Notes under the pieces: model-generated | What the model was told of the DNA's origin: nothing | The model's database searches: none | The model's input: the letters and a program-made list of their open reading frames with translations, nothing else | Translations under genes and position numbers: made by a program | DNA from: Paraburkholderia bannensis | GTDB lineage: Bacteria; Pseudomonadota; Gammaproteobacteria; Burkholderiales; Burkholderiaceae | DNA: 64,000 nt | Assembly: GCF_014200455.1 (NCBI RefSeq) | Contig: NZ_JACHBW010000004.1 | Location: 248,001 to 312,000 of the forward strand | Direction: 5' to 3' | In this document: positions 25,920 to 36,571 of the stretch, one piece after another | How positions within the stretch are numbered: the stretch's first letter is position 1 | Layout of the letters: each line of letters begins with the position of its first letter

Positions 25920-26468
25920 TTCAACATAAACCCCCGCTGAAATCTACCCTTTTGGCAGCAACAGATATGTCTTATATAAGACATAAGATAGTGTTGACTT
26001 TACCCATTGCGAATCCTAAACTGCCGATCGAGCAAGGGTTTGCGGGCGACCGCGTGTGAATCACGGGAGCCGCCGGCAGCATCCACTTCGTGGCGAAATG
26101 CGCCGCAGTCCGCCTTGCACATGCTGTTCCCTCTAGCAGTCATGCAGTAGCGGTTTTCGATCCGCCCCGCCCGCGCAATCCCCCCGCGCGACGCGCCTGT
26201 GGACCGTCCCAGCCGAGCTGTTGCAGGAGTCGGCACAGGCAATGCGGCCCGCGTCAGGCGCGCCCTCCCGGGCGTCCCCGTTCATTCCCGAGCTTCGTCG
26301 TACAGGTTACCGGCATGGCGGCCCGCCCGCCGGCGCGCGCTACAGGCCCCGCAAGGCCTCGCCCGCACGCCTGGCAAAAGGGCCGTCTGATTCACGAACG
26401 CTTCGGGTGACGCGCATATAGAATGGCGTTTTACCCTGGCGTCTAACGCATCTTCCTGGAGATTTTCA
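25920..26468. other. Divergent intergenic region gntR / mdh
   Basis: 549 bp with no convincing gene. It contains the 20-bp palindrome at 25966-25985, a plus-strand promoter-like pair TTGACT (25994-25999) and TAAACT 17 nt later, and then GC-rich sequence up to the mdh ribosome-binding site. A TATAGA hexamer about 50 nt before mdh could be a second -10. Short ORFs in this stretch look like composition artefacts. Confidence 0.5.
25966..25985. promoter_or_regulatory. 20-bp perfect palindrome, candidate operator of the GntR regulator
   Basis: TATGTCTTAT followed by its exact reverse complement ATAAGACATA, centred 57 nt before the gntR start. The core GTCTTATATAAGAC is AT-rich in an otherwise GC-rich region and has the GT...AC ends seen in many GntR/HutC operators. 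It overlaps promoter-like sequence on the minus strand and lies 8 nt from a plus-strand TTGACT. Autoregulation is the simplest inference. Confidence 0.7.
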
Positions 26469-27452
26469 ATGGCTAAGCCCGCAAAGCGCGTTGCCGTCAC
26501 CGGCGCCGCAGGTCAGATCGCTTACTCCCTGCTGTTCCGCATCGCGAACGGCGACCTGCTCGGCAAGGATCAGCCCGTCATCCTGCAACTGCTGGACCTC
26601 CCGCAAGCGCAAGCTGCCGTCAAGGGCGTCGTGATGGAACTCGACGACTGCGCCTTCCCGCTGCTCGCAGGCGTGGTCATCACGGACGACCCGAAGGTCG
26701 CGTTCAAGGACGCCGACGTCGCCCTGCTGGTTGGCGCACGTCCGCGCTCGAAGGGCATGGAGCGTAAGGATCTGCTCTCGGCCAACGCGGAAATCTTCAC
26801 GGTTCAGGGCAAGGCCCTGAACGACGTCGCCAGCCGCGACGTCAAGGTGCTGGTCGTGGGCAACCCGGCCAACACGAACGCCTACATCGCCATGAAGTCG
26901 GCTCCGGATCTGCCGAAGAAGAACTTCACGGCCATGCTGCGTCTGGACCACAACCGCGCGCTGTCGCAACTGGCCGCCAAGTCGGGCAAGCCGGTCGCGT
27001 CGATCGAAAAACTCGCCGTGTGGGGCAACCACTCGCCGACGATGTACCCCGACTACCGTTTCGCCACGGTCGAAGGCCAGTCGCTCAACGCGCTGATCAA
27101 CGACGACGAATGGAACCGCAACACCTTCATCCCGACGGTCGGCAAGCGCGGCGCGGCGATCATCGAAGCGCGCGGCCTGTCGTCGGCGGCTTCGGCGGCC
27201 AACGCAGCGATCGACCACGTGCGTGACTGGGTCCTCGGCACGAACGGCAAGTGGGTCACGATGGGCATCCCGTCGGACGGCTCGTACGAAATCCCCGAAG
27301 ACATCATCTACGGCGTGCCGGTTACCTGCGAAAACGGCGAGTACAAGCGCGTCGAAGGTCTGGAAATCGACGCATTCTCGCGCGAAAAGATGACGGGCAC
27401 GCTCAACGAGCTGCTCGAAGAGCGCGAAGGCGTCGCTCACCTGCTCAAGTAA
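26469..27452 (+). CDS. mdh: Malate dehydrogenase
   Basis: 327 aa. NAD-dependent oxidation of malate to oxaloacetate. Rossmann motif [16 protein letters not shown] at the N-terminus, [21 protein letters not shown] for the substrate loop, and the active-site His in [11 protein letters not shown]; this is the LDH-like MDH type found in beta-proteobacteria. A GGAG box precedes the ATG. First gene of the rightward arm of the citric-acid-cycle cluster; a long hairpin follows. Confidence 0.98.
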
Positions 27453-27466
27453 GCTAGATGCAGGCC

Positions 27467-27502
27467 AACCGGAATGCCGCTGCAATGCGGCGGCTTCCGG
27501 TT
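27467..27502 (+). terminator. Terminator-like hairpin after mdh
   Basis: AACCGGAA and TTCCGGTT form the outer stem, GCCGC and GCGGC the inner stem, 15 nt after the mdh stop. There is no T-tract, so it may be a stability element rather than a strong terminator. Confidence 0.5.
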
Positions 27503-27642
27503 CATGCGCGGGCTCTGGCGGCGCACGCCGCCGGTTCCGCGTGCTGATTCGCGCGCGCCTTGCTCTGGCTTGTTCACGACGCCGGCTGCAGGACGCGTAC
27601 GAATCAGGTTTTCCCCCTAACCCTCATCCCCTGACGCCGAAG

Positions 27643-28644
27643 ATGCGCGCCATCCTCCCCGCGGAAGTGTTGTTTGACGGCGAAGCCCCCCCCACTCTCC
27701 TGCCCGCGTGCGATCACTACGCCGGCAGCGAGAAGCTGATGCTCAAATCCCTCGCGCTGCAGCAGGAGCTGGGTCCGGTTTTCGATATCACGCTCGACTG
27801 CGAAGACGGCGCCCAGGTCGGCCACGAGGCCGAACACGCGGAACTCGTCGCCTCGCTGCTGGGCAGCGAACACGACCGCTTCGGGCGCGTGGGCGTGCGT
27901 ATCCACGATTTTCACCATCCGCACTGGCGCGACGACGTGCGCCTGATCCTGCGCGCCGCGAAGCGCGCGCCGGCGTTCATCATGCTGCCGAAGATCCGCG
28001 CCGTGGCTGATGCCGCCGAGATGACCGCATTCATCGAAGCCACGCGCGTCGAGATGGGCATCGAAAAAGCCATTCCCGTGCAACTGCTGGTCGAAACCCA
28101 CGGCGCGCTCGCGCGCGTGTTCGATCTCGCGGCGCTGCGCGGCGTCGAATCGCTCAGCTTTGGCTTGATGGACTTCGTGTCCGCGCATGACGGAGCGATT
28201 CCCGACAGCGCGATGCGCTCGCCCGGCCAGTTCGACCACCCGCTCGTGCGCCGCGCCAAGCTCGAAATCGCCGCCGCTTGTCACGCCTTCGGCAAGGTTC
28301 CGTCACACAACGTCAGCACCGAAGTGCGCGATATGACGATCGTCGCCAACGACGCTCTGCGCGCGCGCAACGAGTTCGGCTACACCCGCATGTGGAGCAT
28401 CCATCCCGCGCAGATTCCGGCCATCGTGGCCGCTTTTGCACCGCGCGACGAAGAAATCGTCACCGCGGCGCAGATCCTGCTGGCCGCGCAGCAAGCCCAG
28501 TGGGGCCCGACGCGCCACGGCGACACGCTGCACGACCGCGCCAGCTACCGGTATTACTGGTCGGTGCTGCGCCGCGCGCGCTCGACCGGTCGCGCCGTGC
28601 CGGCGGAGGCCGCGCCGCTGTTCGGCGAGAGCGCGGCGGCGTAA
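27643..28644 (+). CDS. HpcH/HpaI aldolase / CitE-like CoA ester lyase family protein
   Basis: 333 aa from the internal ATG at 27643 (MRAILPAEVLFDGE); an in-frame ORF extends 34 codons further to a GTG at 27541 but that part has no family resemblance. The TIM-barrel signatures FDITLDCEDGAQVG (metal-binding acidic residues), VGVRIHDFHHPHW, LPKIRAVADA, LVETHGALARVFDLA, SLSFGLMDFVSAHDG and WSIHPAQIPAI place it with CitE / malyl-CoA lyase-like proteins. These cleave or form CoA thioesters of malate-type acids; the substrate here is unknown. The location after mdh suggests a link to C4/C5 acid metabolism. Confidence 0.85.
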   Translation: MRAILPAEVLFDGEAPPTLLPACDHYAGSEKLMLKSLALQQELGPVFDITLDCEDGAQVGHEAEHAELVASLLGSEHDRFGRVGVRIHDFHHPHWRDDVRLILRAAKRAPAFIMLPKIRAVADAAEMTAFIEATRVEMGIEKAIPVQLLVETHGALARVFDLAALRGVESLSFGLMDFVSAHDGAIPDSAMRSPGQFDHPLVRRAKLEIAAACHAFGKVPSHNVSTEVRDMTIVANDALRARNEFGYTRMWSIHPAQIPAIVAAFAPRDEEIVTAAQILLAAQQAQWGPTRHGDTLHDRASYRYYWSVLRRARSTGRAVPAEAAPLFGESAAA

Positions 28645-28778
28645 GGCCGTGACGTGCATGACTTCGCGCGGAACCCGCCCGAGCATTTTTTTACGCACCG
28701 GAAAAACTGAAATCCGTGCCGATAAATAGGTGAAAATAGCGTCCGCTGCGCGCTCACGGGGCGCGCGTAGTGCAACCG

Positions 28779-28799
28779 GCGGCCACAGCCCGTGGCCGC
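28779..28799 (+). other. Hairpin in the 5' region of the MliC-like gene
   Basis: GCGGCCAC, loop AGCCC, GTGGCCGC, ending 40 nt before the start codon at 28839. Its function is not apparent; it may shape the leader of the mRNA. Confidence 0.35.
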
Positions 28800-28838
28800 G
28801 CACTGTTCAACCGATTTGAGACATAAAGGTCCGACTCC

Positions 28839-29372
28839 ATGAAGAAATTGCTGATCGCTACCGTCATTGGCGCGCTGTCCTCGACGATGCTGCTGGCCGC
28901 AACCGACGCCGCCGCACAAGGCACCACGTCGACGACGACGGCCAAGAAGCCCGCGAAGCCGGCACCGAAGCACCGCATCATCAAGCGCAAGGCCAATCCG
29001 GCCAAGGAAGCGAAGGTCGACGCAGTGCCGGAAGGTTCGGAACACTGGAGCTGCGCAGAAGGCATGCAGTTCGAACTGAAGGGCGACATGGCGCGTGACC
29101 AGATCGTCACCGTTCACTGGGCCAACAAGAACTACAACCTGCCGCGTCAATCGACGACGACGGGCGCAGACCGTTTCCACGACGCCGCCACCGGCCTCGA
29201 CCTGGTCGTGATCCCGACCAAGGCCATGCTGTTCTCGGACAAGGACAGCTCGCGTCTGGCCGACGAGTGCAAGACTGTTGCAATGCAGCAAGGCGCAATG
29301 GCGCCGACCCAGGCAAACGCCCTGAACCCGGCGAACCGCGCGGCACCCGCAAGCGGCGCATCGGGCCAGTAA
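28839..29372 (+). CDS. Exported protein with MliC-like (lysozyme inhibitor) domain
   Basis: 177 aa. Sec signal peptide (MKKLLIATVIGALSSTMLLA, with ADAAAQ cleavage region), a Lys/Pro/Ala-rich linker (about 28-62), then a domain of about 85 residues: HWSCAEGMQFEL, QIVTVHWANKNYNLP, TTTGADRFHDAATGLDLVV, IPTKAMLFSDKD, and a closing EC. This follows the order of MliC/PliC lysozyme-inhibitor domains (WxCxDG, strand, SGxxY-like loop, kgxxA-like loop, C-terminal Cys), with the two Cys positioned for the family disulfide. A Pro/Ala tail follows. Periplasmic localisation is expected. The assignment is from pattern resemblance, and the inhibitor loop residues are not perfectly conserved. Confidence 0.65.
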   Translation: MKKLLIATVIGALSSTMLLAATDAAAQGTTSTTTAKKPAKPAPKHRIIKRKANPAKEAKVDAVPEGSEHWSCAEGMQFELKGDMARDQIVTVHWANKNYNLPRQSTTTGADRFHDAATGLDLVVIPTKAMLFSDKDSSRLADECKTVAMQQGAMAPTQANALNPANRAAPASGASGQ

Positions 29373-29390
29373 GGTCCGCGGAAAGCCGCG

Positions 29391-30842
29391 ATGTCCGCAC
29401 CCGCCGCCAACGTCAGGCCGCAGCCGGATCAGGTTCTCGTCGACATTGTCGACTATGTCCTGAATGCGCCAGTGGACAGCGCGCTCGCGCTGTCGACGGC
29501 CCGCCATTGCCTGATCGACACGCTCGGCTGCGGACTCGAAGCGCTTTCCTACCCTGCCTGCACCAAGCTGCTGGGACCGGTCGTGCCAGGCACGATCGTC
29601 CCGCACGGCGCGAAGGTGCCCGGCACGCCATTCCAGCTCGACCCGGTTCAGGCCGCCTTCAACATTGGCGCGATGATCCGCTGGCTCGACTTCAACGACA
29701 CCTGGCTGGCCGCCGAGTGGGGCCATCCGTCGGATAACCTGGGCGCGATACTCGCGACCGCCGACTGGCTTTCGCGCACGGCCGTGGCGCAGGGCAAGCC
29801 GCCGCTCACCATGAAGCATGTGCTTGAAGGCATGGTGAAGGCGCACGAGATCCAGGGCTGCATTGCGCTGGAGAACTCGTTCAACCAGGTCGGGCTCGAC
29901 CACGTCCTGCTCGTCAAGCTCGCCTCGACCGCCGTGGCCGGGCAACTGCTCGGCCTCACGCGCGACGAACTCATCAACGCCGTGTCGCTTGCGATGGTCG
30001 ATGGCCAGGCGCTGCGCACTTACCGCCATGCGCCCAATACCGGCTCGCGCAAGTCGTGGGCCGCCGGCGACGCCACCTCGCGCGGCGTGCGCCTGGCGCT
30101 GATCGCGAAGACCGGCGAGATGGGTTATCCATCGGCGCTCACGGCAAAGACCTGGGGCTTCTACGACGTCTCGTTCAAGGGACAGCCGTTCAAATTCCAG
30201 CGCCCTTACAGCACGTACGTGATGGAAAACGTGCTGTTCAAGATTGCGTTCCCCGCCGAATTCCACGCCCAGACCGCCGCCGAAGCCGCCATGACGCTGC
30301 ACGGCCAGCTCGCGCAGCAAGGCAAGACGGCGCAAGACATCAAGCGGATCACCATTCGCACCCACGCGGCTGCGATCCGTATCATCGACAAGACCGGGCC
30401 GCTGGCGAACCCCGCCGACCGCGATCACTGCATCCAGTACATGGTCGCCGTGCCGCTGCTGTTCGGCCGCCTCACCGCCGCGGACTACGAAGACGAGGTG
30501 GCGCGCGATGCGCGTATCGACGCCTTGCGCGCAAAGACGGTCTGCGTCGAAGACCCGCAATTCACGAAGGATTACCACGACCCCGCGAAGCGTTCGATCG
30601 CCAATGCGCTCACCGTCGAACTGAACGACGGCACGACGCTGCCCGAAGTGGTGGTGGAGTACCCGATCGGCCACCGTCGTCGCCGCGACGAAGGTATCCC
30701 GCTGCTGATCGAGAAGTTCCGCACGAACCTCGCGCGCCGTTTCGCGGCAAAGCAGCAGCAGGCCATTCTTGAAGTTTCGCTCGATGCGGCACGGCTTGAC
30801 GCCATGCCGGTGCATGAATACGTAGACTTGTATGTGATCTGA
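29391..30842 (+). CDS. prpD: MmgE/PrpD family protein (2-methylcitrate / citrate dehydratase-like)
   Basis: 483 aa. PrpD-type enzymes dehydrate 2-methylcitrate to 2-methylaconitate and can also dehydrate citrate; no iron-sulfur cluster is used. The family motifs are present: [60 protein letters not shown] and [12 protein letters not shown]. It lies 18 nt after the MliC-like gene and 89 nt before acnA, outside any prpBC context, so in this setting it may serve as an alternative citrate dehydratase next to aconitase. The symbol indicates family membership, not proven substrate. Confidence 0.93.
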   Translation: MSAPAANVRPQPDQVLVDIVDYVLNAPVDSALALSTARHCLIDTLGCGLEALSYPACTKLLGPVVPGTIVPHGAKVPGTPFQLDPVQAAFNIGAMIRWLDFNDTWLAAEWGHPSDNLGAILATADWLSRTAVAQGKPPLTMKHVLEGMVKAHEIQGCIALENSFNQVGLDHVLLVKLASTAVAGQLLGLTRDELINAVSLAMVDGQALRTYRHAPNTGSRKSWAAGDATSRGVRLALIAKTGEMGYPSALTAKTWGFYDVSFKGQPFKFQRPYSTYVMENVLFKIAFPAEFHAQTAAEAAMTLHGQLAQQGKTAQDIKRITIRTHAAAIRIIDKTGPLANPADRDHCIQYMVAVPLLFGRLTAADYEDEVARDARIDALRAKTVCVEDPQFTKDYHDPAKRSIANALTVELNDGTTLPEVVVEYPIGHRRRRDEGIPLLIEKFRTNLARRFAAKQQQAILEVSLDAARLDAMPVHEYVDLYVI

Positions 30843-30931
30843 GCAATCAGACAGCAATCCAGGCAGATATCGGTATCAGCAGCACACGTGTAGTAAAGCG
30901 TTATTTCCGCGATTAAACGAAGGAAAACACC

Positions 30932-33649
<2,718 letters not shown>

Positions 33650-33707
33650 GTCGGCACAGACGGTTTTTGCAGGTGCCGCGCCCGGCAACGGGTGCGGTCA
33701 CACTTGG

Positions 33708-33734
33708 AGCCCGGCGAAAGTCGGGCTTTTTTTT
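33708..33734 (+). terminator. Rho-independent terminator after acnA
   Basis: AGCCCGGC, loop GAAA, GTCGGGCT, then eight T in total on the plus strand. Strong intrinsic terminator ending the rightward citric-acid-cycle arm. Confidence 0.93.
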
Positions 33735-33772
33735 CGCGTTGCGACGGATTTTTGATGGGCGTAAGGTGGAAT

Positions 33773-33841
33773 CGCCTCTTGAGAACAGGCGAGCCTTATG
33801 AACCCCGGTCCACGGACAGCGTCCCGACCGGGATTTTTTTT
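33773..33841 (+). ncRNA. Candidate ~70-nt small RNA downstream of acnA
   Basis: After the acnA terminator there is a promoter-like pair, TTGCGA (33739-33744), 17-nt spacer, TAAGGT (33762-33767). The predicted transcript would contain a small hairpin CGCCT / AGGCG (33773-33791) and end at a second strong terminator, CCCGGTC / GACCGGG followed by A and eight T (33804-33841). No ORF fits this interval. A tandem terminator of acnA is the alternative. Promoter match is moderate, terminator match is strong. Confidence 0.45.
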
Positions 33842-34122
33842 GGGTGCTTCGGGGAAGTCGCGCGCCGCCGCAAAATGGGGCGCAGCGTAAGGAATTCGGG
33901 AAATGACGGATCACCGAATGAGGAGTTCGGCATCGCCCCAGCCAGAGCTAGACCCGTCACGAACGTCATTATCGGGCCTCGATCCCGATGCGTCATTAGC
34001 ACAAGCCGCAAGAATCCGTTACAGATATTGTCAAGATATGGGAACGCGTCTTGTGGTCGCAGGTTTTCCGTGCCTGGCAGGGCGCTGCCGGCGCGCGCGC
34101 CCGCATCGGCTAACATGACGGT
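33842..34122. other. Intergenic region before yigZ
   Basis: About 280 bp following the second terminator. It contains AT-richer patches (33970-34060) and ORFs on both strands without family resemblance. It presumably holds the promoter of the yigZ-like gene; nothing else was recognised. Confidence 0.4.
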
Positions 34123-34741
34123 TTGGTCCACGCCGTCCTGCCTGCTTTGCCCACCTACACCCTCGCCTCAACCGTCAGCGCGGAGCTGGATATCCGCAAG
34201 AGCCGCTTTATCGGTCTCGCGATTCCGGTCGCCGACCGCGACGCGGCCATGATCGAGCTGCGCCGTCTGCGCGAAGCACATCCGACTGCCACGCACGTCT
34301 GCTGGGCGCTGCTCGCGGGCGGCCAGTCCGGTATGTCCGACGATGGCGAACCCTCCGGCACGGCAGGCCGGCCCATCCTGGAAGTCCTGCGCCATCACGA
34401 TCTGGACGGCGTGCTGGCCGCCGTGGTGCGCTACTACGGCGGTGTGAAGCTGGGTGCGGGCGGGTCTCGTGCGCGCCTACACCGACGCCATTGCGAGCGC
34501 CTTGCAGGACGCGCCGCGCGTCGAGCGCGTGGCGCAGGCGCGGCTCACGGTGGAAGTCGGCTATGCCGAAGAAACGCACGTGCGCCACTGGATCGAGCAG
34601 GCCCAGTACACGCTGGTGGACAGCCGCTACACCATGACGGTGCGGCTCACCATCCAGATGCCCGTGACCGCCGTGGACGCCGCGCGCGTCGCGCTGCGCG
34701 ACCTTACGCAGGGGCGCGCGGGCTTCCCCGAGCACGAGTAA
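34123..34741 (+). pseudogene. YigZ/IMPACT family protein, frameshifted
   Basis: The reading frame from 34123 (or the internal TTG at 34147, MPTYTLAS) encodes the IMPACT N-terminal domain: ELDIRKSRFIGLA, THVCWALLAGG, SDDGEPSGTAGRPILEVL, VRYYGGVKLGAGG. At that point the frame breaks: the expected continuation LVRAYTDAIASAL is found in the next frame (34468 on), through to the family C-terminus ending at 34741. Removing one T at 34465 (GGGTCTCGTG to GGGCTCGTG) restores a continuous protein of about 205 aa. Either the gene is recently inactivated or the assembly has a one-base error. The family is linked to translation/ribosome-associated regulation; precise role unknown. Confidence 0.85.
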
Positions 34742-34800
34742 GCAGTCTGGTGCGTGGCCCCGCACGCTAGCAAACCTGGCGACGAATCAAGCGCGCACGC

Positions 34801-34832
34801 AAAAAAAAGCCGCCGATAAAAGATCGGCGGCT
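34801..34832 (-). terminator. Orphan intrinsic terminator, minus strand
   Basis: Nine-bp GC-rich stem (GCCGCCGAT / ATCGGCGGC) followed on the minus strand by eight T. It cannot serve yigZ, because on the plus strand the hairpin is followed by TAAACAGG. Confidence 0.88.
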
Positions 34833-34905
34833 AAACAGGGGACGTGAAGAACAACCGCGAATCGACTATCGAATCGACCCGACAGACCCATCATCGCCCC
34901 GCAAA
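34801..34905 (-). ncRNA. Candidate minus-strand small RNA ending in a strong terminator
   Basis: On the minus strand GCCGCCGAT, loop CTTTT, ATCGGCGGC is followed by eight T (34801-34832), a textbook intrinsic terminator with no minus-strand gene upstream until 36048, beyond a plus-strand gene. AT-rich promoter-like sequence (TTTGCG ... TTAATT, 16-nt spacer) lies around 34900-34935. The predicted RNA of about 100 nt has a C/U-rich stretch with TCCCC that could pair with Shine-Dalgarno sequences. The 5' end is a guess. Confidence 0.4.
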
Positions 34906-35132
34906 ATTAAGACAAACTTAAACCCGCGCAAATGCCCGCAAAAACTTTCCCGGCGGCGTGTCACGCGAGCGCGCTGAAAGCGCGGAATGTCCCGATCGCT
35001 ATAATCGATTCGTGTCTTCTGCGAGTCTTCTGATTCGAGTCGGCCGGTGGGCTGCTTGCTGTGATGGGACTGCCGCGGAACTGCGGCGGGTCTGCATAAG
35101 GTCACCGGCCGTCATCCACGGGAAGGACCACC

Positions 35133-35372
35133 ATGATCTTCGATCGACTGAGAGCGGGCGCCGGGCCGGAACGACGCCATCGCGTCTGGAGCAAGCTGCG
35201 TATTCTCGTGGCCGCCATCGGCACGCTGGGTTCGGCAACGGGCATTGCCATTGCCGTGATCGGTCTGGTGGAATTCAATCACGCCAAGGTCGTGACCGGC
35301 GCGCTCGTCATCATATTTTCGACTGCGGTGTACGTATCGATTCTTGCGCGCGACCGCAATCGCGTGGATTGA
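35133..35372 (+). CDS. Small membrane protein, unknown function
   Basis: 79 aa. A basic N-terminus (about 20 residues) is followed by two hydrophobic helices (about 23-45 and 53-72) and a short charged end RDRNRVD, so it should be an inner-membrane protein with two passes. GGAAGGA lies at the right distance before the ATG, and a perfect TATAAT hexamer is 128 nt upstream. I do not recognise a family. Two hairpins follow the stop codon. Confidence 0.7.
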   Translation: MIFDRLRAGAGPERRHRVWSKLRILVAAIGTLGSATGIAIAVIGLVEFNHAKVVTGALVIIFSTAVYVSILARDRNRVD

Positions 35373-35377
35373 GCGCA

Positions 35378-35432
35378 GCGCGCTCGCTTGCCACCCCGCA
35401 GCGAGCGCGCCCGGGTGAGGCGGGCTCTTTCT
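35378..35432 (+). terminator. Terminator region after the small membrane protein gene
   Basis: GCGCGCTCGCT pairs perfectly with AGCGAGCGCGC (35378-35410, 11-nt loop); overlapping it, GCCCG / CGGGC is followed by TCTTTCTTGT. Together they form a plausible terminator between the converging genes. Confidence 0.6.
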
Positions 35433-35436
35433 TGTA

Positions 35437-36048
35437 CTATTCCACGCGCGCGCCGTTGCGCGTCACTTCTACGGCCGTTGCGCCCACATAGTCGGCGCGA
35501 ATGTTGTCGCCCACCTTGAGCTTTTCGAGCGGCACGTCCTTTGGCACGTCAACCACGACGGTACGGGTCGGACCGCGCAGCGTCACCTTGCGGTGCTTGC
35601 GGTCGATCTTCTGCACCGTCGCCACCACCTGTACCGAGCGCGCCGCCGCCGTCACGCCATCCGAGGCCGGCGTCGCCGCGGTCGTTTCCACGCGCGCGCG
35701 GATGCCCTTCGCGTCCACTTTGTCCGCGCGCAGCAGCAACGCTTCCTTGTAGAGAATGTTGACCTGATCGCCGGGCGCGAGTTTGCTCACGTTCGCCACC
35801 GCCGGGTCCACTGCCACCGTCGTCTGCCTGCCTTGCGGGCCACGCAGCGTCACCGCGTTGTTGGCGGCATCCACACTCACCACATGCGCCACGGTCTGCA
35901 CCTCGCCCACCTCCAGCAAGCCGGTGGGCGCGCTCGCGGCCGCATCGGGCGCCGACGCGGTTTGCGCGTAAAGCGGCGCGGCAACGGCCAGCGCAGCCAG
36001 CAAGGCGCTGATACGCAGCACATTTCTCGATCCGTCGTTCATTCTCAT
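35437..36048 (-). CDS. Exported protein with two repeated beta domains, unknown function
   Basis: 203 aa from ATG 36048, chosen because GAGGGA lies 8 nt upstream; the longer ORF to 36159 has no ribosome-binding site. A signal peptide is visible (LRISALLAALAVAAPLYAQ). The mature protein contains two copies of a module of about 60 residues: VQTVAHVVSVDAANNAVTLR... and VQVVATVQKIDRKHRKVTLR..., each ending in a LKVGDxI/LAPGDQV strand, separated by an Ala/Thr linker. This is reminiscent of DUF5666/OB-like small beta-barrels. Location likely periplasmic; function unknown. Confidence 0.75.
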   Translation of the reverse strand: MRMNDGSRNVLRISALLAALAVAAPLYAQTASAPDAAASAPTGLLEVGEVQTVAHVVSVDAANNAVTLRGPQGRQTTVAVDPAVANVSKLAPGDQVNILYKEALLLRADKVDAKGIRARVETTAATPASDGVTAAARSVQVVATVQKIDRKHRKVTLRGPTRTVVVDVPKDVPLEKLKVGDNIRADYVGATAVEVTRNGARVE

Positions 36049-36169
36049 CGCAGGTGTCCCTCGGTTTCCGTGGTTTATATGGCTATCTGGATAAATGTCG
36101 ACATGAAAACTTGCTACGCATACCGAATTATTTAATCGATACCGGAAGCCGGCATTCAAACCTGTGCGC

Positions 36170-36565
36170 TCAGGCTTCGTGCACCGCGGGGGCGAGCGCG
36201 GCGCCGCGATAGTGGTCGTAGACCCGCTCGCGCTCTTCGCTCGCCAGTTGCCGCTTCTCCGTGAGCTTCAGCATGCGGTGACGGTCGGCCCCGAGCGTGG
36301 CGTAGTAACGCTCGGCGTGCAGCCGTCTGAAACGCGTGTAGAAGTCCGGACCCGGCAGGCCCGAATCGGTTGCGAGCAGCGAGGCGTAGTCGGCTACCTG
36401 CGGCGCGCACAATGCAGCCGCCGCGTTTTCCAGCTTCTCGTAGCGCTCACGCAGCGGCACCTCCTGTGCGAACAGCGCGTGGAACATGCCATACGGTACG
36501 AGACCGCGCCGGCCCGCCGCGCGCCGCAGCAAACGTTCAACCTTGTCGTCGAGTTCCTTGTTCAT
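36170..36565 (-). CDS. Hypothetical protein
   Basis: 131 aa from ATG 36565 (MNKELDDKVERLLRR); a TTG two codons upstream is in frame. No signal peptide or membrane segment; predicted mostly helical and rich in Arg, Leu and Ala, with DFYTRFRRLHAERYYATLGADRHRML in the middle (given here in part). I do not recognise the family. GGAG abuts the ATG, so the true start is uncertain. It lies 121 nt upstream of the exported beta-repeat protein on the same strand. Confidence 0.55.
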   Translation of the reverse strand: MNKELDDKVERLLRRAAGRRGLVPYGMFHALFAQEVPLRERYEKLENAAAALCAPQVADYASLLATDSGLPGPDFYTRFRRLHAERYYATLGADRHRMLKLTEKRQLASEERERVYDHYRGAALAPAVHEA

Positions 36566-36571
36566 CTCCAA

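Larger units (their letters stand above)
34742..35132. other. Intergenic region with orphan minus-strand terminator
   Basis: 391 bp. It contains a minus-strand terminator at 34801-34832, an AT-rich stretch at 34900-34925 and a perfect TATAAT on the plus strand at 35000-35005 that probably serves the small membrane protein gene at 35133. No ORF here is convincing. Confidence 0.5.

Noticed and set aside
28554..30857. 767-codon minus-strand ORF opposite the MliC-like and prpD genes
   Set aside because: A shadow in high-GC DNA; Arg/His/Ala-rich and without domains, while the plus strand has clear proteins.
33796..34131. 111-aa minus-strand ORF upstream of yigZ
   Set aside because: No family resemblance and it overlaps the candidate sRNA terminator and the yigZ start region.
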